A stretch of 37,450 bases of DNA from CAVPDE01 sp964580575 (GCA_964580575.1 CAZOLJ010000046.1:1-37450); one strand, 5' to 3'; shown: positions 23,781-32,600, counted from the stretch's first letter. Numbers and translations are program-made. The notes: generated by a model not told the origin, from the letters alone.

Positions 23781-24923
23781 ATGTCCTTTGAATTGAATGA
23801 AGAGCAGAAGATGATCCGGGCCATGGTGAGGGAATTTGCCCGCACAGAAATCCTTCCCACGGCGGCGGAGCGCGACAGAACAAGGGAATTCCCCAGGGAA
23901 AACCTGCGCAAAATGGGTGAACTGGGCCTCATGGGCATGAATGTGCCGGCAGAGTACAACGGCGCAGGCGTCGACACGGTGAGCTACTCCGTGGCCCTCC
24001 AGGAGATCGCCTATGCCTGTGCGGCCACGGCCGTGATCATGTCCGTCCACAATTCCGTGGCCTGCGGACCCATCTATCGCTTCGGTTCCGACTATCTGAA
24101 GGAAACCTACCTGAAACCTCTTGCCGCTGGGAAGATGATCGGATCTTTTGCAGTGACCGAACCAGGGGCAGGCTCTGACCCGGCAAGCCAGAAGACCCGG
24201 GCGCTAAAGGATGGGAACAGCTATGTGCTCAACGGCAACAAGGTCCTCATCAGCACGGGAAAGAATTCGGATATCACCGTGGCTACCGCCTACACCAGCA
24301 AGGAGAAAAAGCACCGGGGAATGAGCGCCTTTGTGGTGAAAAAAGGAACCCCCGGATTCTCCGTGGGGAAAGAAGAAGAAAAGATGGGGCTCTGCGCTTC
24401 CGACACGGTGGAGTTGATCTTTGAAGACTGCCGGGTTCCCAAGGAGAACCTGCTGGGTAAGGAAGGGGAGGGTTTCGTCATCGCCATGGCTTCTCTTGAC
24501 GGGGGCAGGATCGGAATCGCTTCGCAATCGGTCGGATTGGCTCAAGCCTGCCTGGACGCAGCCGTGGCTTATGCCAAGGAGCGTGTCCAGTTCGGAAAGC
24601 CGATTGCCCAATTCCAGGCCATTCGCTGGATGATCGCGGACATGGCGACGGACATTGAGGCGGCCAGGCTCCTCACTTTCAACGCCGCTGCCATGAGAGA
24701 CCGGGGAGAGAATTTTTCAGCCGCCGCTTCCATGGCAAAGGTTTTTGCCTCGGAAATGGCTAACAAGGTCGCCTACAGGGCCCTGCAGATCCACGGTGGT
24801 TATGGATACATCAAGGACTTCCCTGTGGAGCGGTATTATCGGGATGCGAGAGTCCTGACCCTTTACGAGGGGACTTCCGAGATACAGAGAACCGTCATCT
24901 CCAACCATCTGCTGGGGAAGTAA
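23781..24923 (+). CDS. Acyl-CoA dehydrogenase
   Basis: The 380-residue flavoprotein is a second acyl-CoA dehydrogenase with catalytic Glu363 in LYEGTSEIQR, FAVTEPGAGSDPA near 130, and RVQFGKPIAQFQ near 270. It is clearly distinct in sequence from the dehydrogenase at 18311. It may act on butyryl-CoA or a branched acyl-CoA. AGGAGAG lies just before the ATG, and it starts 18 bases after the regulator gene. An octamer repeat begins immediately after its TAA. Confidence 0.92.
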   Translation: MSFELNEEQKMIRAMVREFARTEILPTAAERDRTREFPRENLRKMGELGLMGMNVPAEYNGAGVDTVSYSVALQEIAYACAATAVIMSVHNSVACGPIYRFGSDYLKETYLKPLAAGKMIGSFAVTEPGAGSDPASQKTRALKDGNSYVLNGNKVLISTGKNSDITVATAYTSKEKKHRGMSAFVVKKGTPGFSVGKEEEKMGLCASDTVELIFEDCRVPKENLLGKEGEGFVIAMASLDGGRIGIASQSVGLAQACLDAAVAYAKERVQFGKPIAQFQAIRWMIADMATDIEAARLLTFNAAAMRDRGENFSAAASMAKVFASEMANKVAYRALQIHGGYGYIKDFPVERYYRDARVLTLYEGTSEIQRTVISNHLLGK

Positions 24924-24924
24924 A

Positions 24925-24996
24925 AGGGACAAAGGCACATAGGCACAAAGGGACAAAGGGATGCAAGGATTTTTCTGCTTTGTGCCTTTTGTGCCT
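24925..24996. repeat. AGGSACAW octamer array with inverted copy
   Basis: Four octamers (AGGGACAA, AGGCACAT, AGGCACAA, AGGGACAA) run from 24925 to 24956, one base after the dehydrogenase stop. AGGCACAAAG (24941-24950) has its exact reverse complement at 24978-24987, and the pairing extends imperfectly to 24933 and 24996. The 120-base spacer holds nothing else apparent. Confidence 0.8.
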
Positions 24997-25043
24997 CGGT
25001 CCAGTTAGAGAGGTGGAAACGGAGGACTGCATCACTGTCTTTC

Positions 25044-25949
25044 ATGAGACAACTTTTCTCAGAATATCAAGAGATTATTCCTGACTTTGAAACCTTTCTG
25101 GAGAGCCTCAGAACCCCTCTTCCCAATCACCTTCGCGTGAATCGTCTCAAGACCTCTCCTGCTTCGGTCATCTCTATGCTTCAGGATAAAGGCATATCCC
25201 TGAGACCATCCGGTGTCGGAGACGACACACTCTATGAAGCTCCCAGGACCCTTCTGCCGGGCAAACTGCTGGAGTATTTCCTCGGGTACATCCATCCCCA
25301 GGCGCTCACCTCCAGTATCGCCTCCTTGGTTCTAGCACCTAGACCGAATACTTCGGTGCTGGATCTTTGCGCTGCCCCGGGCGGAAAGACTTCTCACCTG
25401 GCCCAACTCATGGCCAATACCGGCATCCTTGTCGCCAATGAACTCCATGTGAGGCGGCACGCCCCTCTCATGCACACTCTTTCAAGACTCGGGGTGTTGA
25501 ATGCCGTTGTGACCGCTTATCCCGCTCAGGAATTCCCTTTGAGGGAATCCTTCGATTTCGTCATGGCCGACGTCCCATGTTCAGGGGAGGGGAGGTGGCG
25601 GCTTTCCAGAGAACCTTCTGCGACAGAAGATTCAAAGTACCGGATCGCGATGGCGGAGGCACAAAAGAAAATGAGTTTGAGAAGCTTTGATCTCTTGAAA
25701 AAACAAGGGATCATGGTTTACTCCACGTGCACTTACAGCCCGGTGGAAAACGAAAGCGTCGTTGACTATCTCCTCAAGCATAGGCATGCGGAACTCGTTC
25801 CTCTTAACAGCATCCCCGGCGTAGAGCCGGGGATTTCCCAGTGGGGAAAGGAGAGGTTTGATGGAAGAGTGCACGGAGCAGGGAGGTTCTACCCTCACCG
25901 GATCGATTCCGTGGGATTCTTCATGGCCAAAATTCGCAGACCAGGATGA
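25044..25949 (+). CDS. RNA (cytosine-C5) methyltransferase, NSUN/RsmF family
   Basis: The 301-residue SAM enzyme has LDLCAAPGGKTSHLA (motif I, about 106-120), the release cysteine in DVPCSGEG (Cys179) and the nucleophilic cysteine in YSTCTY (Cys229). These define m5C RNA methyltransferases such as RsmB, RsmF and Trm4. Its size resembles the compact catalytic core without the RsmF C-terminal domains. An overlapping downstream gene may supply such a domain. rRNA or tRNA substrate cannot be decided. Confidence 0.9.
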   Translation: MRQLFSEYQEIIPDFETFLESLRTPLPNHLRVNRLKTSPASVISMLQDKGISLRPSGVGDDTLYEAPRTLLPGKLLEYFLGYIHPQALTSSIASLVLAPRPNTSVLDLCAAPGGKTSHLAQLMANTGILVANELHVRRHAPLMHTLSRLGVLNAVVTAYPAQEFPLRESFDFVMADVPCSGEGRWRLSREPSATEDSKYRIAMAEAQKKMSLRSFDLLKKQGIMVYSTCTYSPVENESVVDYLLKHRHAELVPLNSIPGVEPGISQWGKERFDGRVHGAGRFYPHRIDSVGFFMAKIRRPG

Positions 25950-26382
25950 GCGGCGACTGCTGCTCTCGTACCTGGAAGAGCGCTTCGGAATCCCTGAGCA
26001 GGCCTTCGCCGAGTTCGATTTATTCAGCAGAAGGAAGAGCTGGTGGCTCCTACGGAAGACAACGAGTGTGAATCTGCCTGTAAGACTCAAGGTGAGCCAG
26101 GTAGGGCTGAAGGCCTTTGACAAAGTGGGGAAATACCTGAAGCCCGCCAACCGCATGGTCCAGCTCTTCGGACATCGTGCAACCAAAGGGGTTCACTCCC
26201 TCTCTGACAGCGAGCTTGAAAACCTGCTGAGAGCCGAACCAGTGGAGGTGGAGAGCGGCATGGAGGAAGGATTCGTCATTCTTCGCTTCCGGGAACAGGT
26301 TCTCGGAGTTGGTCTGTTGATGCAGGGCAGGATCACTTCTCGCATCAGACAATGCGAATCGCAACAAATGGTTACCAATTAA
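25861..26382 (+). CDS. RsmF C-terminal-like protein overlapping the methyltransferase
   Basis: The 173-residue product resembles, by eye, the RNA-binding C-terminal region of RsmF/NOL1-NOP2-type methyltransferases: a Trp/Arg-rich segment SRRKSWWLLRKT, a GLKAFDKVGKYLKPANR stretch, and a final GFVILRFREQVLGVGLL strand pair as in PUA-like domains. The ATG at 25861 follows a good SD (GGAAAGGAGAGG) and lies 89 bases inside the methyltransferase gene in another frame. The pair may be a two-gene version of a single RsmF-like enzyme. Family assignment is tentative. Confidence 0.7.
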   Translation: MEECTEQGGSTLTGSIPWDSSWPKFADQDERRLLLSYLEERFGIPEQAFAEFDLFSRRKSWWLLRKTTSVNLPVRLKVSQVGLKAFDKVGKYLKPANRMVQLFGHRATKGVHSLSDSELENLLRAEPVEVESGMEEGFVILRFREQVLGVGLLMQGRITSRIRQCESQQMVTN

Positions 26383-26728
26383 GCCTCATCCGTTAAGTGA
26401 AGGTCGATGAACCTGTCTCACAAGAAGAAAACTCCTTGTCCTTCGCCCGCCACGATGTGCAAGCGTGCACATATTTCTGTGCAGCTTGGCAAGAATCAGA
26501 CCTGAAATCAAGACAATAAAAGACAGCAACGCGACGGGAACCGCGGAAGTCCGAGAGTCGGAGGAGCGCGCGGGTAAAGGATTTCTAGCTCTTCCTCAGA
26601 TACTCTCATGAAAGTCCCTGGTATTGCAACGGATGCTGGCACAGAAGTTGAATAGATAAGAGCCATGTTGAAGCTGAGGAATCTCCAGCAGAAGGTCGTC
26701 ACAGGAAAAGGCTTATAGCCTGGAGGGT
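26383..26728. other. Intergenic region before the PilZ protein gene
   Basis: No gene was seen in these 346 bases. It contains a small dyad, TGTGCA AGCG TGCACA (26456-26471), and a sigma-54-like promoter at 26637-26651. It does not show the short-unit repeats found in most other long spacers. Confidence 0.4.
26637..26651 (+). promoter_or_regulatory. Candidate sigma-54 promoter
   Basis: TGGCAC, five bases, then TTGA matches the sigma-54 consensus TGGCACG-N4-TTGC except for A in place of the final C and A for the G after TGGCAC. Spacing of the -24 GG and -12 element is right. Transcription would begin about 65 bases before the PilZ gene. The -12 mismatch lowers confidence. Confidence 0.35.
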
Positions 26729-28828
26729 ATGATGGAAGCGTACAGGCGGCGGGAATTTCTTTCTGTTCAATCCGATTCGAGCACTCCCATGGCCGGTCAT
26801 GAACTGTGGTTGCCCCCTTGGGTTTTCAAACATGAAGACCTTGTGCTGGCCATGGAGAGCGCGCAGAAATTGGGGCAAGATGCGCTCACGAATACCATCA
26901 ACCATATCCATTTCACTGAAGGAGTCGTCCGCGTTCTTCTCCACCATCCCGACTACAGGGAATCTCTTCTATTGAATGCTTACCCGCAGTCCTCCATCGG
27001 GAAAACGGTCACCTGCCATTGGGAAAAAAAAGATTTTGCCGGCCCGGACCTGGATATTCTGGAGTTCAAGTCCCTGATCGTTGACGATGGTCGCTCCATG
27101 ATCATGGTGCCTGCCATTCTGAAGGAGATCAACAGGGAGTTTCTTGTCCTTGAATTGCCTGAAGAGGGCTATGCTCTGGGGCAGAGGCGAGCCAGAAGGT
27201 ATGCCTGCAGGGACGTCAAGGCCGAGTTGATCCAGAATGGATTCCATGCAGAAGGAGAGCTCATGGATTTCAGTCCCGTGGGGTTTCGAATCCGGGTTCG
27301 TCCGGATCCTTTCTGCTCTTTTCGCTGGTTCAACAGTGAAGATGCGGCGGTCATTCATCTCAGGAGTGAGAGCAAAATCCTTTTTTCAGGAGCCTGCCGA
27401 ATGATCCGGCAGCGCGGTCAATCCACGGAAAAAGAAATCGTGTTCGCTCCGTTGAACGGTGAAATCAGCCGGTTTAAGAAAAAACCCATTCGAAATGTGC
27501 GGCAAAAACTTGCGCCGGCTCCAAGCCTATCGTTCTTCCACCCTTTTCTGGGTAAAAAGGTTCAGTTTGAAGTGAAGGATATTTCCACCTCCGGGTTTTC
27601 GGTTCAGGAAGAGGCGGATGAAAGAGTGCTCCTGCCAGGAATGATCATTCCTGAGGCTTCATTGGGACTTGCGGGGTTTCTTAAAGTGAAATGTTCGGCC
27701 CAGGTCATCTATTGCAAGCCATGTGGCGGAAACGACGTCCGGTGCGGCATGGCGATTCTGGACATGGATATTCAGGCTTACAGCAGCCTGACCCACATCC
27801 TGACCAGTGCCATGGATCCCCATGCTTATGTCTCCACAGAATTGGACATGGATGCACTTTGGGAGTTCTTTTTTGAAACGGGTTTCCTTTACCCGAAGAA
27901 ATACCGATTGATCCAGCGTCAGCGAGCCCAGTTCAAGGAAACGTACAAGAAACTCTACCAGAACAACCCAGGAATCGCACGACACTTCACCTACCAGAAA
28001 AACGGTCGCATCTTCGGCCACATCTCCATGGTTCGCGCCTATGACCGAGCCTGGATGATCCATCACCATGCTGCCAAATCCACGGAGAGCAAGCGGACCG
28101 GATTCATGGTCCTGAAACAGATCATGCATTACCTGAACGACATGCATCGTTTGCCATCGGCCAGCATGGATTACACGATCTGTTACTTTCGGCCGGAAAA
28201 CAAATTCCCTGACAGGGTCTTCGGAGGATTTGCAAGGGAGCTCAAGAACCCTCGCGGCTGTTCGCTGGATCTCTTTGCCTATCTCCCGTACACGCGACTT
28301 TCCTTAGGGACCAAACTCCCGGAGGGTTGGACCCTGAATCAAAGTTCGGAACGGGATCTCTGGGAATTCGAACACATCTACAGGAGTCAGTCAGGAGGCC
28401 TGCTGCTCGATGCCATGAGTCTGAGGCACACAGAGATGAAGCAAAACCCTCTCCAGAAGACCTACGCCGAGATGGGTTTAACCAGGAGTTGGCAGACCTA
28501 TTCGCTCAAGTCGAACGAAAAACTCTGTGCCCTTCTGGTTGTGAACCATTCAGATCTCGGATTCAATCTTTCGGAACTTTTGAATGGTATCAAAGTGTTG
28601 GTATCCAACTCTAAAGCACTCCCTTGGAGCGTTCTCTCTACGGCGATCTCGCAGCTTGCAGGAGAGTTCGAGATGGAACGGCTCCCAGTCCTCTTTTATC
28701 CCATGAGTTATGTGGAGGAAAATGAGATCCCCTTTGAAAAGCATTATCAAATGTGGGTATTGAACGTGCAATATGGAAATGAGTATCTGGAGTACATGCA
28801 AAAGAGATTTCGCATCAGCTACAAGTGA
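26729..28828 (+). CDS. Large PilZ-type protein with acyltransferase-like C-terminus
   Basis: The 699-residue protein is recognised only in part. Residues 153-189 look like a PilZ c-di-GMP site: RRARR (153-157) then DFSPVG (180-185). A second, weaker PilZ-like segment has DISTSG (284-289) preceded by a basic stretch. Residues about 380-560 resemble a GNAT-type acyltransferase (FTYQKNGRIFGHISMVRAYDRAW). No membrane helix or signal was seen. It may be a c-di-GMP-controlled enzyme, which is inference. GGAGGGT precedes a double ATG; 26732 has better spacing. It stands alone between convergent and distant genes. Confidence 0.75.
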   Translation: MMEAYRRREFLSVQSDSSTPMAGHELWLPPWVFKHEDLVLAMESAQKLGQDALTNTINHIHFTEGVVRVLLHHPDYRESLLLNAYPQSSIGKTVTCHWEKKDFAGPDLDILEFKSLIVDDGRSMIMVPAILKEINREFLVLELPEEGYALGQRRARRYACRDVKAELIQNGFHAEGELMDFSPVGFRIRVRPDPFCSFRWFNSEDAAVIHLRSESKILFSGACRMIRQRGQSTEKEIVFAPLNGEISRFKKKPIRNVRQKLAPAPSLSFFHPFLGKKVQFEVKDISTSGFSVQEEADERVLLPGMIIPEASLGLAGFLKVKCSAQVIYCKPCGGNDVRCGMAILDMDIQAYSSLTHILTSAMDPHAYVSTELDMDALWEFFFETGFLYPKKYRLIQRQRAQFKETYKKLYQNNPGIARHFTYQKNGRIFGHISMVRAYDRAWMIHHHAAKSTESKRTGFMVLKQIMHYLNDMHRLPSASMDYTICYFRPENKFPDRVFGGFARELKNPRGCSLDLFAYLPYTRLSLGTKLPEGWTLNQSSERDLWEFEHIYRSQSGGLLLDAMSLRHTEMKQNPLQKTYAEMGLTRSWQTYSLKSNEKLCALLVVNHSDLGFNLSELLNGIKVLVSNSKALPWSVLSTAISQLAGEFEMERLPVLFYPMSYVEENEIPFEKHYQMWVLNVQYGNEYLEYMQKRFRISYK

Positions 28829-28946
28829 TGGCTTCGTAACAAGTCGTCACCCCCATCAATCTGGGAGCACAGAGACTCCGGGGGAAGAAAGACAAGCTCG
28901 AAATCTTCGGCTTCAGTCCTCTCATTGACCGCAGTTCAAGCGGTTC

Positions 28947-29768
28947 TCAAGGCGAGCTGGGCTTCATTCCCTTGCAAAGAATCAAGGGAGTATAGGTAAA
29001 GCGTCTGGGCGAAAGAAAAAACGACTTAAAATCCTCAAAAAAACCACCCCGGCCGCCCGGGTAATCCTCGAACAGTTCCTTTGCTTTCAGAGAAACGACT
29101 TCCACTTTCTTGACCCAATTGAAGACATCCTCGGTCTTGACCTCACCATAGAACAGGTGGTGGGGAAGAAGATGGAGTGCGACGTCGTCGTAGCCCAGAT
29201 CATAGAGATAGGAATAGAGCTTTCGGCCCGCATAGGCGTCAAAATTGAACCGCGTCTCCAGTAGCTTCATCAATTCGAAGAGAATCCTCTCCATGGGGGC
29301 GGGCAGAGGGAAATGGCTGAGGCAATTGTAGTCAAGGTCAAGAAGGCAGAGGGAACCGCCGGGTTTCAGCACTGCATCGAGGTTCCGGATAATCTCAAAG
29401 CTCTCGACCCGGTTGTACTCGAGGACGAAACGAACCCAGATCAGGTCAAAGGGACCCAGGTTTTCAAGGGGATGGCGGAGGTCATGGAAGCGGAAATCGA
29501 TGCCGGAGCGGTTGCCGTAATGCTTCTTTGCGTACAGGACTCGTTCTTCAGAGTAGTCCACACCCAGGATGCTGCCCCCGCGCTGGAGCATCCCCCAGAG
29601 GATGGAGGTGACCTTGCCCGGCCCGCACCCTGCGTCCAGAACCCGCATCCCAGGCCGCACGCCACACCACATGGCCTGACCGCGAAGGGCCTCAGGGTCG
29701 GTCTTGAGTTCAAGGCGGAGCGCTTCTTCTGAATTCTCCATGAGGTAGGAGATTTTCTTCTGGGCCAT
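28947..29768 (-). CDS. Class I SAM-dependent methyltransferase
   Basis: The 273-residue protein has motif I VLDAGCGPGKVT at about 43-54, an acidic motif II in GVDYSEE, and a motif IV-like FDLIWVRFVLEY. The rest resembles UbiE/small-molecule methyltransferases; the C-terminal 100 residues are aromatic and not recognised. Substrate unknown. GAGGAG precedes the ATG. It converges with the PilZ gene and diverges from the radical SAM gene, with which it shares a promoter region. Confidence 0.85.
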   Translation of the reverse strand: MAQKKISYLMENSEEALRLELKTDPEALRGQAMWCGVRPGMRVLDAGCGPGKVTSILWGMLQRGGSILGVDYSEERVLYAKKHYGNRSGIDFRFHDLRHPLENLGPFDLIWVRFVLEYNRVESFEIIRNLDAVLKPGGSLCLLDLDYNCLSHFPLPAPMERILFELMKLLETRFNFDAYAGRKLYSYLYDLGYDDVALHLLPHHLFYGEVKTEDVFNWVKKVEVVSLKAKELFEDYPGGRGGFFEDFKSFFLSPRRFTYTPLILCKGMKPSSP

Positions 29769-29814
29769 TCAACAGGTCTCCTCAGTGAGCGGTCTCCCAT
29801 GGAACAGAGTTTTT

Positions 29815-29844
29815 TGTATACCATGAATGAAGCAGGATTAGCAA
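29815..29844 (-). promoter_or_regulatory. Promoter for the methyltransferase gene
   Basis: On the minus strand TTGCTA (29844-29839) and TATACA (29820-29815) are 18 bases apart, giving a reasonable sigma-70 promoter about 40 bases before the start codon. Confidence 0.5.
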
Positions 29845-29866
29845 AATGTATTGACCCTGGGCCGTC

Positions 29867-29895
29867 TTGATATATCTTTTTGAATATCATATAAA
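29867..29895 (+). promoter_or_regulatory. Promoter for the radical SAM-heme gene run
   Basis: TTGATA (29867-29872), 17 bases, then TATAAA (29890-29895) is a strong sigma-70 match. Predicted transcription start is about 29902, which fits the chosen start codon at 29930 and rules out longer upstream starts. Confidence 0.6.
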
Positions 29896-29929
29896 AGTGC
29901 CCGACGAGGAAAAGAGAGGATCAAGAGGG

Positions 29930-31096
29930 ATGAGATACATGAGCAGAGAAATCGGTTTTGAGCAGGGGCCCATCCGGCCGCCCAGCGAGGCGGCGAGCCT
30001 GCTCTTGCGCCTGACGAGGAATTGCCCTTGGAATCAGTGCCTTTTCTGTCCGGTTTACAAAGGCCAGAAGTTTTCTGTGAGAGAAGTCGAGGAAATCAAG
30101 AAAGACATCCAGACCGCCAAGGATATTGCCGACGACATCAAGGCCCTTTCCTGGTCTCTGGGTGTGAGCGGTAAAGTGACGGATCAGGTGGTCAGCCACA
30201 TTTATACGAGCCCCAACTACAGCGAAGGGTACCGGAGCATCGCCGCATGGCTCTACTATGGAACCGGGGCCTGTTTTCTGCAGGACGCGGACAACCTGAT
30301 CATGGAGACCGATGGGCTCGTGGAGGTCCTCAAATTCCTGAGAGAAAAGTTCCCCGAGATCAGAAGGGTGACCACTTACTCCCGTTCAAGGACCATTGCG
30401 CGCAAGAGCGCCGAAGCCCTGAAGAGAATCAAAGAAGCCGGCTTGGACCGGGTTCACGTGGGGCTGGAGTCAGGATACGATCCTGTTCTGAAGCTGGTGA
30501 AGAAGGGAGTCACGGCCGCCCAACAGATAGAAGCCGGTCAAAAGGCCATGGCTGCGGGTCTTGAGCTCTCCGAGTACGTCATGCCGGGGCTGGGAGGGCA
30601 GGCCTTGTGGAAAGAGAATGCAACGGCAACGGCTGAGGTGCTCAACCAGATCAACCCGCATTTCATCAGAATCCGAAGCTTGAGGATCCCGGACAGGGTG
30701 CCCCTCTCCGCCCTTCTGAAAGAGGGAAGCTTCAGGATGCAAACCGACGACATGCTGGCGGAGGAGCTCAAGCTTTTCATTTCGACTCTCTCAGGCATCA
30801 CGAGCGTGGTGACGAGCGACCACATCATGAACCTCCTGGAGGAAGTGAGCGGTAAATTTCCCGAGGACAAGGAAAAGATGCTGGATGTGATCAGCCGATA
30901 TCAGAAGCTTCCTGACCCGGAGCGCCTCATCTACAGGATCGGCAGAAGGGGAGGAGCCTATCGCTCCACCGACGATCTCGAAAGAGATCCCACCACTTAC
31001 CGGAAGATTAAGAATCTCATCCTGGAGCTGGACGCTAAAGGCGGCCCTGAGGAGATCGAGCGCTTCATCCGTGATATGGTGGATCAGTATGTCTAG
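29930..31096 (+). CDS. Radical SAM protein with CX4CX2C cluster motif
   Basis: The 388-residue protein has cysteines 32, 37 and 40 in NCPWNQCLFCPVYKG, a CX4CX2C variant of the usual CX3CX2C 4Fe-4S motif. Later features fit the radical SAM barrel: VHVGLESGYDPVL for the mid-barrel strand and IRIRSLRIPD near the end. The reaction is not known. The start was set at the ATG at 29930; 29939 is an alternative. It overlaps the next gene by 8 bases and leads a run with tetrapyrrole genes, so a tetrapyrrole role is possible but unproven. Confidence 0.85.
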   Translation: MRYMSREIGFEQGPIRPPSEAASLLLRLTRNCPWNQCLFCPVYKGQKFSVREVEEIKKDIQTAKDIADDIKALSWSLGVSGKVTDQVVSHIYTSPNYSEGYRSIAAWLYYGTGACFLQDADNLIMETDGLVEVLKFLREKFPEIRRVTTYSRSRTIARKSAEALKRIKEAGLDRVHVGLESGYDPVLKLVKKGVTAAQQIEAGQKAMAAGLELSEYVMPGLGGQALWKENATATAEVLNQINPHFIRIRSLRIPDRVPLSALLKEGSFRMQTDDMLAEELKLFISTLSGITSVVTSDHIMNLLEEVSGKFPEDKEKMLDVISRYQKLPDPERLIYRIGRRGGAYRSTDDLERDPTTYRKIKNLILELDAKGGPEEIERFIRDMVDQYV

Positions 31097-31763
31097 GTTT
31101 TACCCGATCCTGGTTGATCTTCATGGCAAGAACGCATTGGTCGTGGGCGGGGGCAAGGTGGCGCAGAGAAAGATCGAGACTCTTCTTGAGCACGGGGCCA
31201 CCGTTCAAGTCGTCGCGAGAGAACTGACCGCGGAATTAGAGCAACTTCGAAGCGCCGGAAAGATCCGTTTTCTCGGCAGCGAGTTTTCTGAAGCCTTCCT
31301 GGACGGAGTCTTTGTCGTCTTTGCAGCCACGGACGACGCCTCGCTGAATGGCAAGGTGAGTGAAGCAGCCCGGCAGAGAGGCTTGCTCGTGAACGCTGTG
31401 GACCAGCCTGCGGACTGCAACTTCATCGTGCCTTCGATTCTATCGAGGGGAGACCTCCTGATCGCCGTGTCGACCTCAGGGAAGAGCCCTGCGTTTGCGA
31501 GGAAGGTAAGGGTTGAACTGGAGCAACATTTCGGCGAGGAATACGGCTTTTTTCTGAACCTCATGGGGAACCTGAGAAAGGAGATTCTGCGCCTCGGCCT
31601 TTCCCAGGAAGAGAAGAAAAGCGCCTTCGAAGAGCTGGTGACCTCCGATCTCCTGCCCGCCATCAAGGAGAAAAACTGGGATCTCGCTTCACGACTCATC
31701 GAGAAGGTGATGGGGCGGCCCGTGTCCAAAAATCAGATTCTCGATTTTATCAAGGCAGAGTGA
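31089..31763 (+). CDS. Precorrin-2 dehydrogenase / siroheme synthase N-domain protein
   Basis: The 224-residue protein matches the Met8p/CysG-N family: NAD-binding ALVVGGGKVAQRK (16-28), the conserved Asp105 in VNAVDQPADCNF, and the IAVSTSGKSPAFARKVR segment. It oxidises precorrin-2 to sirohydrochlorin and may insert iron. The methyltransferase half of CysG is absent, as in stand-alone SirC/Met8 proteins. The start at 31089 overlaps the radical SAM stop. A start at 31071 is possible. Product could serve siroheme, heme d1, or the alternative heme pathway. Confidence 0.92.
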   Translation: MSRFYPILVDLHGKNALVVGGGKVAQRKIETLLEHGATVQVVARELTAELEQLRSAGKIRFLGSEFSEAFLDGVFVVFAATDDASLNGKVSEAARQRGLLVNAVDQPADCNFIVPSILSRGDLLIAVSTSGKSPAFARKVRVELEQHFGEEYGFFLNLMGNLRKEILRLGLSQEEKKSAFEELVTSDLLPAIKEKNWDLASRLIEKVMGRPVSKNQILDFIKAE

Positions 31764-31766
31764 CCT

Positions 31767-32600
31767 ATGGCCCATTTCTTTTACGGGGTTGCGCTGATCC
31801 TGATCCTCCTGGCCACGGCGGCGTTCACTGTTTACCTGGTGCGCCAGAAAAAAACGACCTATCACTGGGCCTATCGGCTTCTCTTGGCAGGGTTCGCTTT
31901 CCTCACTCTTTTCGTCGGCTACGAATACTACGCGCTCGGCGTGGCTCCGGTTTTGAGCCTCAAGTCCTCTCTTTCCTTTTTCGCGTGGACTCTTCTGCTG
32001 GTGTACCTCCTTTTTCATCTGAAATACCGCCTCATGGTGCTGGGATCTTTTGTGGCACCTGTGGCAGCGTGCCTGCTGATCCTGTCCTCCACTCTTCCGA
32101 CAGCCGAGGTGACGGTCAAGCCCATTTTCAGGAGTCTGTGGCTCCCGGTGCACATTGGGACGGCCTTTGTAGGGAACGGGTTTCTTGCCGTCACCTTTGT
32201 GGCAGGGATCATGTACCTGATCCAGGAATCCCAGATCAAGAAGAAGCGCTTGGGTTCTCTTTACAGCAGGCTCCCCTCGCTGGAAACGCTGGACTCCATC
32301 AATCACTTCGCGCTGATCTGCGGCTTCACGTTCATGACCGCAGGGATGATCACCGGCGCCATCTACGCGCAGTATGCGCTGGGGAGCTATTGGCGTTGGG
32401 ATCCCAAAGAGGTGTGCTCGCTGCTGGCGTGGTTTTTCTACGCGGTTCTCTTGCATGAGAGGCTTGCGGTCGGATGGAGAGGCCGGAAGGCAGCCTTGCT
32501 TTCCCTGTTCGGGTTTCTGATCTTGGTGCTGGCCTTTGCCGGTGCGAACCTCTGGCTCAGCGACTATCACAGTTTCAGAAACATGGGGGGCCGGCCGTAG
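31767..32600 (+). CDS. ccsA: CcsA/HemX-like membrane protein (cytochrome c biogenesis)
   Basis: The 277-residue protein has about eight hydrophobic helices and a tryptophan-rich GSYWRWDPKE motif like the WWD heme-handling loop of CcsA/CcmC/CcmF proteins. Conserved histidines flank it (for example HIGTAF and INHFAL). In the membrane such proteins deliver heme for cytochrome c maturation. It is three bases after the dehydrogenase gene and two bases before hemA. This placement is also typical of HemX, which influences HemA level, so the role could be either. Confidence 0.88.
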   Translation: MAHFFYGVALILILLATAAFTVYLVRQKKTTYHWAYRLLLAGFAFLTLFVGYEYYALGVAPVLSLKSSLSFFAWTLLLVYLLFHLKYRLMVLGSFVAPVAACLLILSSTLPTAEVTVKPIFRSLWLPVHIGTAFVGNGFLAVTFVAGIMYLIQESQIKKKRLGSLYSRLPSLETLDSINHFALICGFTFMTAGMITGAIYAQYALGSYWRWDPKEVCSLLAWFFYAVLLHERLAVGWRGRKAALLSLFGFLILVLAFAGANLWLSDYHSFRNMGGRP

